A stretch of 42,223 nucleotides of DNA from a virus: the IMG/VR virus record IMGVR_UViG_3300006919_000113, positions 1 through 42,223 of that record; one strand, written 5' to 3'. Both the position numbers and the translations under genes were made by a program. Of the stretch, positions 12,850 through 19,369 are shown piece after piece. Under the pieces are notes generated by a model. The model did no database searches and was not told where the DNA came from. It saw only the letters and a program-made list of their open reading frames with translations. Positions within the stretch are counted from its first letter, which is position 1. The number at the start of each line of letters is the position of its first letter.

Positions 12850-13770
12850 ATGTCAGACACGCTGCGCGACTACCTCAATCAGATCGGCAAAATCCCTTTG
12901 CTAACTGGCGCAGAGGAGATTGAGCTAGGTCACGCCATTAAGCGGATGGATCAAATCTGCAGCGATCAACCGACTAAAGCAGAGCAACGCATCATCAAAA
13001 TCGGTAGGCGCGCTAAAGATCGCATGATCAAAGGCAACCTACGTCTTGTTGTAGGTGTCGCCAAGAAATACAAGCACATGACAAACCGCCTTACCATGCA
13101 CGATCTTGTGCAGGAAGGCAACATCGGTTTGATCCGTGCCGTAGAACTGTTTGACCCTGAGCGTGGGTATAAGTTCAGCACCTACGCGTATTGGTGGATT
13201 CGGCAAGGCATCATGCGTGCTATTCAAGTGCAGGATCGCATGATCAAACTGCCGTCTGGTGCTACTGATGCACTGCGCAAAGTGCGCACATTTACGCTTG
13301 AATATAACCGCGTGCATGGCATCAATCCAAGTATTGAGCAGTGCGCTGAATTTGCCAATATCACGCCACGAGCAATGAAAGATTATCTGGCAGCTTCTAT
13401 TGATGCCGCTAGCTTAGATGCTCAGGTCAACAGCTCCGGTGAGGCTAGTACATACATCGAACTGATCGCGGCACACGATGATCCAGTAGGAGAAGACCTA
13501 GAACAGGACACCAAGATAGAAGCCGTACAACAAGCATTAGATCATATGAGTGACTTAAGCAGACAGATCATCGAGCTAAGACACGGACTAAAAGACAACA
13601 ATCCTCGATCAATGCGAGACATTTCTAAAACGCTAGGCATTGCACAAGACACCACTAAACGCAAAGTTCACATCGCTGAAAACGAGATGAAGCTAATACT
13701 AAGGAAGGGACCGCCAAAAAAGCATTCAGCACAGAGCAACAGCTCCAGCTTGATCTGGGGTTGGGGTTAA
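12850..13770 (+). CDS. Sigma-70 family sigma factor (phage-encoded, cyanobacterial type)
   Basis: A 306-aa sigma. Region 1.2: DTLRDYLNQIGKIPLLTGAE (3-22). Region 2: NLRLVVGVAKKY (63-74), HDLVQEGNIGLIRAVELFD (84-102), KFSTYAYWWIRQGIMRAI (108-125). Region 3: about 140-200. Region 4: QALDHMSDLSRQIIELRHGL (228-247) and the HTH SMRDISKTLGIAQDTTKRKV (254-273). The core closely follows cyanobacterial group 1/2 sigmas, but the promoter-reading residues differ: Met122 replaces the Thr equivalent to E. coli T440, and the recognition helix has Gln-Asp where Arg-Glu (R584-E585) normally contact the -35. It could redirect host RNA polymerase to phage promoters. Own promoter and upstream terminator are predicted. 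Confidence 0.93.
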   Translation: MSDTLRDYLNQIGKIPLLTGAEEIELGHAIKRMDQICSDQPTKAEQRIIKIGRRAKDRMIKGNLRLVVGVAKKYKHMTNRLTMHDLVQEGNIGLIRAVELFDPERGYKFSTYAYWWIRQGIMRAIQVQDRMIKLPSGATDALRKVRTFTLEYNRVHGINPSIEQCAEFANITPRAMKDYLAASIDAASLDAQVNSSGEASTYIELIAAHDDPVGEDLEQDTKIEAVQQALDHMSDLSRQIIELRHGLKDNNPRSMRDISKTLGIAQDTTKRKVHIAENEMKLILRKGPPKKHSAQSNSSSLIWGWG

Positions 13771-13773
13771 ACC

Positions 13774-14016
13774 ATGGGCGCAAACAAGATGGGTCCGCCA
13801 TGCCCTGAATGTGGCTGCTTGATTACTGAAGTGCGAACAACTGAACGAGGAGAAGATCGTAGCTTTTGGCGATCACGCAAATGTATCTCTTGCGGGCATC
13901 TGTTTCATACTGTGCAGCAAGGTGAGCTATACGCCATTAAAGGCACTGTTACTTGGCATTGCGAAGGTAAGCTACGCAAGCCGATAATCAACTGGAGGTT
14001 CTATGAAGCGGGATAG
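13774..14016 (+). CDS. Zinc-ribbon protein resembling the NrdR N-terminus
   Basis: An 80-aa protein starting MGANKMGPPCPECGCLITEV with CPxCG and then KCISCGHLFHT, an eight-to-ten residue strand between. This is the layout of the NrdR zinc ribbon, without the ATP-cone. Three bases after the sigma stop. Phage zinc-ribbon proteins of this size act as transcription co-factors (Ogr/Delta-type) or stand-alone DNA binders, so a link with the adjacent sigma is attractive but inferred. Confidence 0.65.
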   Translation: MGANKMGPPCPECGCLITEVRTTERGEDRSFWRSRKCISCGHLFHTVQQGELYAIKGTVTWHCEGKLRKPIINWRFYEAG

Positions 14017-14338
14017 GCTAGCGATTAGCAGGTTTCAATCCGTCGAAACCTATGTTGACTGGTCAGGGCGTGTTTTTATCGCTTACTCTTCCGGTGCTAG
14101 CGTCATCGTGCGTGATGTAAAAGCACTGCGTAAATTCTTGGGCTTAGCCCCGAAAACACCTAGCCGTGAGGCTTTGGAGTCTTGGTTGGTTTCACTCGCT
14201 GCCATAGACGATGAACGGCAAACGCGCAAGACACAGCAGCAGACAGGACTGTCAAAAGAGGTTCTAGAAACGGGTTTTGGTCCTGAGTGCCATCTAGATG
14301 AGTCTGATCCAAATCATCAGACGCGCACTGTGATTTAA
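14003..14338 (+). CDS. Hypothetical protein, last rightward gene (111 aa)
   Basis: MKRDRLAISRFQSVETYVDW..., with a beta-hairpin region (VFIAYSSGASVIVRD) and a helical stretch (KALRKFLGLAPKTPSREALE). Overlaps the zinc-ribbon gene by 14 bp. From 14160 onward it runs through the 3' half of a leftward gene on the other strand, and its last 40 residues are low in coding character (charged, Gln-rich). N-terminal 60 residues look real. Function unknown. Confidence 0.55.
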   Translation: MKRDRLAISRFQSVETYVDWSGRVFIAYSSGASVIVRDVKALRKFLGLAPKTPSREALESWLVSLAAIDDERQTRKTQQQTGLSKEVLETGFGPECHLDESDPNHQTRTVI

Positions 14339-14555
14339 CATCCTCTGTCAAAAAGGCTGTCATTTCTAGCTGCGCGATATGACCTGTTGCCTGCTTTAAC
14401 AGCTTGGCGTAATACGCGTTTTGTTTGACGAGCGAGGAGCATAACCTCGCTACTTCTGGTGCATTATGACAATGCAGCACGGTTCTAGCTTGGTTTTCTA
14501 TTTGTAGTTCTTCCTCGATGGAGAACTCTACAACCATCCAATCACCCCAAGACAT
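14160..14555 (-). CDS. Hypothetical protein, last leftward gene (131 aa)
   Basis: MSWGDWMVVEFSIEEELQIE..., with a helical core (APEVARLCSSLVKQNAYYAK, LLKQATGHIAQLE) of a type found in cyanophage genomes. The C-terminal 60 residues overlap a rightward gene antisense and include a hydrophobic segment (LLTVLSAAVSCAFAVH) and a basic tail. Lies 30 bp after the endolysin in the same operon. An internal stop-free C-terminus may be fortuitous; the first 70 residues are the supported part. Confidence 0.55.
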   Translation of the reverse strand: MSWGDWMVVEFSIEEELQIENQARTVLHCHNAPEVARLCSSLVKQNAYYAKLLKQATGHIAQLEMTAFLTEDVKSQCASDDLDQTHLDGTQDQNPFLEPLLTVLSAAVSCAFAVHRLWQRVKPTKTPKPHG

Positions 14556-14585
14556 AGCTGCAATGCGTATTCTTGCAGGGTAGCT

Positions 14586-15644
14586 TCAATAATCCCATCT
14601 GACACGAGGGCGACCTTTACGCATACCAAGGTGAACGAATCCTTTGGGTGCGCCGTAGCCTACGCTGTGCGGCCAGTTCTTATCGCAATACTCTTGCACC
14701 TTGTAAATATCAACACCTTGGATGTAAAAATCAACCGCGCCTACATCAGGTGCATTGTATAAATGCTCAGAGCCGCTAGCACCGCCAACCGTGCGATTAA
14801 CAAAAGGTGGGCGATAACCGCTAGTAATGATCAGCGGTTTGCCGCCAAAATGCGCTCGTACCTTTTCTAAAAAATCAGCTAACTCTGTAGCAGTTTTGAT
14901 CTGATAATCAGCAGCAAAGCGCCGCTCTTCCTTGTATAGCGCAAACTCACCGATAGCAATGTGTGGCGTTAGCTTGGCGCTAAACGGTGATGTAGGACGC
15001 AGCCTGACCGGCTCTTGCTGCTTTGGCAGCGCACCGCCAGTAAACAGTGCAACCTCATCCTTCCGTCTGTTAACAAGTCCTTCTAGCACTTTGCCGCCGC
15101 CTTTATTCCAGCGCGGCAATTCTTCAATGACAACCTTGTTCGGCTCCTCACCAGCCAACAACCGCTTACGCAGTGTGCTTTCTTTTAGCGCACCAAGCCC
15201 GACGTTATAGGCAAAGCTGACGATGGCTGCTACCTGTTCACCGCGCCATTTTTTCGCCAGCGGCAGCAGTTCAAATACACCAGGTGCAAACAGACTTTCA
15301 ACCTCATGCAGCAGCATTTGATCAGCTTCCTGCTGCGTAATCTTGTCGCCTATCCGTACTGCTTGATTTGCCAACCTAGTAGCGCCATAGCCAATGGTCG
15401 GCACACCAGCGGGACAGAGATACGCTTCTAGCCTGCAGCCTTCCCACTTTTTGATAATCTTCAACGCTGATGCTAACCATGCAGCGGGCAGTGGTTCCTT
15501 GGCTACAGGATCAGCGCGATACAGCTCAGCAAACTGTTCTAGCGTTTCCTTGCTGATACGCTCCTGCAGCCAATCCCACGCTGCTAGCTGATGCGGTAAT
15601 TGTTTGAAATGCTTGGCGGCATTACGCAGTTGGATCATGCTCAT
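14586..15644 (-). CDS. Two-domain endolysin: GH24 muramidase + M15 peptidase
   Basis: 352 aa. After an unusual 55-residue helical extension, residues 60-205 are a phage-type lysozyme (EGCRLEAYLCPAGVPTIGYG): catalytic E68, Thr83, with Cys77 at the position of T4 D20, a substitution also present in other GH24 enzymes. Residues 225-352 are a peptidase M15A (D-Ala-D-Ala carboxypeptidase-like) with zinc ligands H294 (GSEHLYNAPD), D305 (VGAVDFY) and H338 (GFVHLG). It would cut both glycan and peptide bonds of peptidoglycan. ATGA overlap with the preceding gene. No signal peptide, so release depends on the holin candidates upstream. Confidence 0.93.
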   Translation of the reverse strand: MSMIQLRNAAKHFKQLPHQLAAWDWLQERISKETLEQFAELYRADPVAKEPLPAAWLASALKIIKKWEGCRLEAYLCPAGVPTIGYGATRLANQAVRIGDKITQQEADQMLLHEVESLFAPGVFELLPLAKKWRGEQVAAIVSFAYNVGLGALKESTLRKRLLAGEEPNKVVIEELPRWNKGGGKVLEGLVNRRKDEVALFTGGALPKQQEPVRLRPTSPFSAKLTPHIAIGEFALYKEERRFAADYQIKTATELADFLEKVRAHFGGKPLIITSGYRPPFVNRTVGGASGSEHLYNAPDVGAVDFYIQGVDIYKVQEYCDKNWPHSVGYGAPKGFVHLGMRKGRPRVRWDY

Positions 15645-15808
15645 TGATCAGACCAAGGCGATTTAATCTGCATTGCACCGCCTAGCTTGCGGCTTTCACC
15701 AGTTTGTAGCTCATCATCTGGCAATTCATGCACGATGACAGGCTTAGGCTGTTCTGGCTGTGTAGCGTGCCATGCACGCTCAGCATCATCAAGCCGACCA
15801 GGGAGCAT
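15641..15808 (-). CDS. Hypothetical protein upstream of endolysin, start uncertain
   Basis: From ATG 15806-15808 the product is 55 aa (MLPGRLDDAERAWHAT...). However, the frame is open and coding-like 28 codons further up, to an ATT at 15890-15892, and that part carries CISCTACDQRKKDLGKTWEQ with a CxxC motif and a conserved-looking Trp-rich helix. No ATG, GTG or TTG lies there, and it overlaps the holin-like gene. It may use a rare ATT start coupled to that gene. ATGA overlap with the endolysin. Unknown function. Confidence 0.45.
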   Translation of the reverse strand: MLPGRLDDAERAWHATQPEQPKPVIVHELPDDELQTGESRKLGGAMQIKSPWSDQ

Positions 15809-15852
15809 GGTTTCAAACCACCACTCCCTAGCAGCTTGCTCCCAAGTTTTGC

Positions 15853-15993
15853 CTAGATCTTTTTTCCTTTGATCGCACGCAGTGCATGAAATACAAGTTG
15901 AACAATGCTGTTATCTTTTAACGGCGACAGCGCAATAATTTCAGAAGCAGCTGCAACCACAATCCAAAAAGCCGGATGTTGAAGGAAGTCCAT
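15853..15993 (-). CDS. Holin-like tiny membrane protein (46 aa)
   Basis: MDFLQHPAFWIVVAAASEII... one hydrophobic helix (about 8-22), then SPLKDNSIVQLVFHALRAIK and a basic end GKK. Very similar small proteins ('HPxFWxVVAxxSEIIxxxP...NSIVQLxxH') are widespread in phage lysis regions. The pattern of one membrane helix, amphipathic helix and basic tail fits a pinholin/holin or antiholin. The start ATG (15991-15993) is 2 bp after the previous gene's stop. Confidence 0.65.
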   Translation of the reverse strand: MDFLQHPAFWIVVAAASEIIALSPLKDNSIVQLVFHALRAIKGKKI

Positions 15994-15995
15994 AA

Positions 15996-16247
15996 TTAGC
16001 GAGATGGTGGACGCACCTCCAGCTTAGAGACTCTTTGTTCAACGGTGTTAAGACGAGAGAAAAACTCTTTTCGGTCTTCCTTAATATCTGTGTGCAATAC
16101 GTCTAGCTGTGTTGCTATGTGTTCCACGGCTGATGTAAGCCTGATAACAGCATCTCGCGCTTCATCGGACTTACGGGTAAAACCCATTGCACCCATTGCT
16201 GCCACTGATATAGAAGCGCCTGCGACAGCGGCGATAACCTCAATCAT
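15996..16247 (-). CDS. Membrane protein with coiled coil (83 aa), lysis-region
   Basis: Residues 1-20 are a glycine/alanine-rich transmembrane helix (IEVIAAVAGASISVAAMGAM). Residues 25-76 form a long amphipathic coil (DAVIRLTSAVEHIATQLDVL, KEFFSRLNTVEQRVSKLE). This TM + coil layout occurs in hemolysin XhlA-like and spanin-like lysis accessories. It is one of four tiny membrane proteins upstream of the endolysin. Role in membrane permeabilisation is inferred. Confidence 0.6.
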   Translation of the reverse strand: MIEVIAAVAGASISVAAMGAMGFTRKSDEARDAVIRLTSAVEHIATQLDVLHTDIKEDRKEFFSRLNTVEQRVSKLEVRPPSR

Positions 16248-16271
16248 GACAGCAAAAGCTACATAGACAGG

Positions 16272-16406
16272 TTACTTGCCCTGTCCGCGCAAAAGTTTGC
16301 GAGTGCCGCGTGGTTTAGAACGTTTGCTGTTGCCTTGCCGCGTCAGCTTGGGTTTACCAGGTTGATGTTCGATGCGTGCGGTGCCGCTTTTGGCGCGTAC
16401 TGCCAT
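16272..16406 (-). CDS. Small basic protein (44 aa)
   Basis: MAVRAKSGTARIEHQPGKPK followed by TRQGNSKRSKPRGTRKLL and GQGK: about one third Arg/Lys, no hydrophobic helix. Short proteins of the pattern 'RIEHQPG.PK.TRQG...KRS' occur in Synechococcus phages near lysis genes, so it is likely a real gene although below usual size limits. It may bind nucleic acid or membrane surface; unknown. Confidence 0.6.
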   Translation of the reverse strand: MAVRAKSGTARIEHQPGKPKLTRQGNSKRSKPRGTRKLLRGQGK

Positions 16407-16435
16407 TTGTAAAAACCTGTAGGCGCTTTACTAAT

Positions 16436-16678
16436 CTATCGACTGCTTTTGCCCAGTTCCTGCATAAGGTATTGTCGCAGCGCACGGTCTGATGGCGTCT
16501 GCTGTGGCTTAAGGTCGATCTCCAGGATCCGTAGCTTGAGCTGCTTCGCGTAATACTCCTCAAGCTGTGCTTTGACCTCAGCCGACTTGGCGTAGCGGGT
16601 TTCAACGGCGATGGTGGTGCCCACGATTGCTGTGAGCACCGCGATCACTGCGCCGCTAGTAGCCAGCCAGCGTTCCAT
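16436..16678 (-). CDS. Membrane protein with coiled coil (80 aa), lysis-region
   Basis: Start at ATG 16676-16678 (a TTG one codon earlier is possible). One transmembrane helix (SGAVIAVLTAIVGTTIAV, about 8-25), then a helical, charged domain (YAKSAEVKAQLEEYYAKQL). Topology as in i-spanin or XhlA-type proteins. It shares one base with the 28-aa gene (TGATG). A cognate o-spanin lipoprotein with a lipobox was not found. Confidence 0.6.
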   Translation of the reverse strand: MERWLATSGAVIAVLTAIVGTTIAVETRYAKSAEVKAQLEEYYAKQLKLRILEIDLKPQQTPSDRALRQYLMQELGKSSR

Positions 16679-16764
16679 CAATCATCACAGGGGTTGATCG
16701 CTACCAAACAATAAGCGAGGCCAACGCCAGCGCACCAAGCAGCGATAAAAAACAACCAAGTCAT
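16678..16764 (-). CDS. 28-aa single-helix membrane peptide
   Basis: MTWLFFIAAWCAGVGLAYCL then VAINPCDD: essentially one transmembrane helix with two or three cysteines and an acidic end. Its TGA overlaps the next ATG by one base (TGATG at 16676-16680), a coupling that supports expression. At 28 aa it would be missed by standard annotation. A pinholin-like or lysis-modulating role is possible. Confidence 0.5.
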   Translation of the reverse strand: MTWLFFIAAWCAGVGLAYCLVAINPCDD

Positions 16765-16782
16765 TGCGACTAGTGGGGGTGG

Positions 16783-17439
16783 CTAGATGTCAGGGAACGG
16801 CGCAGTTGGTGGGGTGAAGTTACTGGTGTAGCGAGCGACGCCTTTGGTGATTCGGAGGTCGTCGATGTAGCCGTTAAAATAATTCTGCAATGTTCTCTCT
16901 GTGCCAATTACCACGGGAGTTTCATCATAGTTGGTGGTATCAGAAACAGAAGATCCCACCGAGCCATTGATAAAAAGCCTGATTGTTCCACTGGACCTTG
17001 AAACCGAAACGTGCGTCCATTGATTCGAGCTTACTGATCCGCTGGTTACGCTACCAAACCACCGAAGTTTATTGGCGTTATCTAAGCCAAACACCCAGGA
17101 TCCGGGATTTGTGTTTGGTGTGGCGACAATTCCCGGATCGGTAACGTTTGCCGTGTAAATCCACGCTTCAATAGTGAAGTCACCAGTACCAAATGCAAAA
17201 TCTGGACTGGTCGCACTTAAGTAATCATTCGCCCCATCCAATGCAATACTTGCCCCGCCAAACTTGCTCTGCGTTGTACTTATCTGTGCGCCATTTGCAG
17301 GGACAACGCTGGTATTATTGCTGCTGCTATCAACAATCGTTGTGCTGCCGTTGGCGCCATCGCCATGAAGCAGTAGGGAGACGTTATTAAATAGTGGATC
17401 AACAGGACTCTTCTGTGCCCCCGTAATTAACCAGCTCAT
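16783..17439 (-). CDS. LamG/concanavalin-like adhesin
   Basis: 218 aa. Nearly the whole chain is one LamG-type jelly roll: [87 protein letters not shown]. These domains bind glycans and are common in phage receptor-binding appendages. Its start has the strongest ribosome-binding site in the window (AGGAGGTGATC, 7 bases before ATG), suggesting high expression. Last gene of the fibre block, downstream of two paralogous adhesin-like genes. Confidence 0.85.
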   Translation of the reverse strand: MSWLITGAQKSPVDPLFNNVSLLLHGDGANGSTTIVDSSSNNTSVVPANGAQISTTQSKFGGASIALDGANDYLSATSPDFAFGTGDFTIEAWIYTANVTDPGIVATPNTNPGSWVFGLDNANKLRWFGSVTSGSVSSNQWTHVSVSRSSGTIRLFINGSVGSSVSDTTNYDETPVVIGTERTLQNYFNGYIDDLRITKGVARYTSNFTPPTAPFPDI

Positions 17440-17489
17440 TTGATCACCTCCTCAGCAGTGGTAGTAACATCGTCTTGTGGGTGGGTCAT
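17436..17489 (-). CDS. 17-codon coupled mini-ORF before the LamG gene
   Basis: ATG 17487-17489 overlaps the stop of the upstream adhesin gene (ATGA), and its TGA overlaps the LamG ATG (ATGA). Peptide [17 protein letters not shown]. It contains the LamG ribosome-binding site. It may be a coupling leader rather than a functional protein. Confidence 0.35.
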   Translation of the reverse strand: MTHPQDDVTTTAEEVIK

Positions 17490-18277
17490 GGGATAGCCGC
17501 TCCGAAGGCGTTGATTAGGTCGGTGACGCGAGCGTCAAGTAGGGCGAGGTCTAAAGATTCGCCGATGCTGTAGAAGGCGAGGCGGGCGTCAGCAAAACTA
17601 TCGTAAGAACCAGTATTGCGACGACGAGCAAAAATACCTTGGTTTTGGTGAGTTACAGCGTATGAAGCAATGTTTGCAGTTTCATTAGATCCAGCACGTC
17701 TGTATAAATAATTTGAACTGTTGTTGCGAGAAACTCCACGAAATCCAATGGTCGTGGTGTCACTGGGCGAGAAAGTGGCTGTACTAACTTGGTACAAGCG
17801 AGAGAATTTTGCGGAAAGAAATGAACCGTATGCGATAGCATCGCCATACCCACCGACTACCGCTCCTGTTGTATCTACGACACTAAAGTACCCAGACATG
17901 TGGCAATTATCTTGCAGAGCCGTTGGGTAGGCATACTGACTATCCAAATACTTCGTACTCCCGTCTCCCACTAAACCCGTCTTCCGGTTGTAATCCCCGC
18001 TCACAAAGTTGTAACTGGTAGGTGCAGTACCAGCCAGCGGAACCAGCGCACCATTCAGCGTCCTAGCACCAGCGAGGATGCAACTCGCCTTGATCGCATT
18101 CCAAATCCCATCCGCCTTACACCCCAGCACAAAGTTATCAATCGCAATCTTGACCGGCTCCTCAAGAGCTTGGCCGTCTGCTGTTTCCACTGCAGTGATG
18201 TAAGCGGCAGCGTCAGGATCCATCGGCTGCCATGACTTCCGCAGCGTCAACTTCGTCGGTTCAGTAAGCGGGCTCAT
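17486..18277 (-). CDS. Tail appendage protein, paralogue A
   Basis: 263 aa. N-terminal part DPDAAAYITAVETADGQAL ... GIWNAIKASCILAGARTLNG, a KTGLVGDGSTKYLDS motif near residue 100-115, a variable beta-rich middle, and a C-terminal FYSIGESLDLALLDARVTDL module. The same architecture is repeated in the adjacent upstream gene, with the middle (about residues 115-205) replaced. Phage proteins with the 'GLVGDGSTKYLDS' motif are virion-surface/adhesin-like. Overlaps its paralogue by 4 bp. Likely a receptor-binding or decoration tip. Confidence 0.7.
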   Translation of the reverse strand: MSPLTEPTKLTLRKSWQPMDPDAAAYITAVETADGQALEEPVKIAIDNFVLGCKADGIWNAIKASCILAGARTLNGALVPLAGTAPTSYNFVSGDYNRKTGLVGDGSTKYLDSQYAYPTALQDNCHMSGYFSVVDTTGAVVGGYGDAIAYGSFLSAKFSRLYQVSTATFSPSDTTTIGFRGVSRNNSSNYLYRRAGSNETANIASYAVTHQNQGIFARRRNTGSYDSFADARLAFYSIGESLDLALLDARVTDLINAFGAAIP

Positions 18278-19068
18278 GGTATTGCTGCTCCAAATGCGGT
18301 GATGAGATTAGTGACGCGGCTGTCGAGAAGGGCAAGGTCTAGGGCTTCGCCGATGCTGTAGAAGGAGAAACGGGAAGCGGTAAAAGCATCAAACACTGTA
18401 CCTGATTTTCGCGCAAAAATACCAGTACTATTGGCTGCAGGAGTTTGACTTGTGATGCTTCCCGTGTAATTAGTTCCAATAATTCTGTAAACAACTTGCG
18501 TAGAATTTAATCGTGCTACGCCAATAAATGTACTCGAATTAATAGGTAGGCTTGCTCCGTTTTGGGGAGTTTCCGCGTTGGCTCTACCAGATGTTGCGCC
18601 GTTGGACAGTGAGGTCAAACTGGTCTGCCCCGTGTTATCTACAGAGCTCTTCCTGGCAGCTGCAAATGCTTGGTTAGCATTACTTACCGTTGTAGCATAA
18701 ACGCTTAAGTGTTTGCTATTCTGCGGATCAGCGTTATTGTTGCGATTACTGTCTAAATACTTAGTGCTTCCATCCCCCACCAACCCAGTCTTCCGGTCGT
18801 AATCACCAGCCACGAAGTTGTAGTTGGTAGGTGCTGTTCCCTTAAGCGGTACCAACGCTCCGCTCAAAGTCCTAGCCCCAGCAAGGATGCAACTCGCCTT
18901 AATTGCATCCCAGATGCCATCAAACTTACAACCAACCACGAAATCGTTGATCGCCTTGCCGACGCCAAACTCCAGCAGTTGCCCATCAGCAGCTTCTACA
19001 GCTTCGATGTAAGCGGCAGCATCAGGATCACTGACGCCATTGAAACTGCTGACGATGTTCAACGTCAT
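18274..19068 (-). CDS. Tail appendage protein, paralogue B
   Basis: 264 aa, tandem paralogue of the next gene downstream. Shared: DPDAAAYIEAVEAADGQLL, DGIWDAIKASCILAGARTL, KTGLVGDGSTKYLDS, and the C-terminal FYSIGEALDLALLDSRVTNL. The middle portion (about 115-205) is unrelated in detail (Asn/Ser/Thr-rich). Length is conserved to one residue. The duplicated, centre-diverged pair suggests host-range variation by duplication. ATGA overlap on both sides. Confidence 0.7.
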   Translation of the reverse strand: MTLNIVSSFNGVSDPDAAAYIEAVEAADGQLLEFGVGKAINDFVVGCKFDGIWDAIKASCILAGARTLSGALVPLKGTAPTNYNFVAGDYDRKTGLVGDGSTKYLDSNRNNNADPQNSKHLSVYATTVSNANQAFAAARKSSVDNTGQTSLTSLSNGATSGRANAETPQNGASLPINSSTFIGVARLNSTQVVYRIIGTNYTGSITSQTPAANSTGIFARKSGTVFDAFTASRFSFYSIGEALDLALLDSRVTNLITAFGAAIP

Positions 19069-19352
19069 ACAACACCCCCATCAGCCATAGCAGTGTCAAT
19101 GTCTACGAGGCTGGGGTCTGGGTCAGGAACCACGCCGAATAGTGTGCCGTCAGCATTGAACTGTGGATCCACAGGTCCGGTGTAGTAAGGACCAACCTTG
19201 TAGAGCTCAGCGCGTTGTCGGATCGTTTCGATCACGCTGGTCGTGAAATACTCCTCAGGAGTGGTGGCAGTTGTGCTGCCTTGCACCAAGACAAACTCAG
19301 CAGCCAGTGCAGGCAGCAGTTCGTCAGGAACGTCGATAGTGAATTGAGCCAT
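19065..19352 (-). CDS. Hypothetical tail-region protein (95 aa)
   Basis: MAQFTIDVPDELLPALAAEF..., an alpha-helical N-terminal half with TTPEEYFTTSVIETIRQRAE and a Pro/Asp-rich C-terminus (GVVPDPDPSLVDID). Good ribosome-binding site (TGGAGG, 9 bases upstream). Sits between tail fibre and appendage genes, so probably a virion or chaperone component for fibre assembly. No domain recognised. Confidence 0.55.
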   Translation of the reverse strand: MAQFTIDVPDELLPALAAEFVLVQGSTTATTPEEYFTTSVIETIRQRAELYKVGPYYTGPVDPQFNADGTLFGVVPDPDPSLVDIDTAMADGGVV

Positions 19353-19369
19353 GATGGTGTCCTCCAGAG

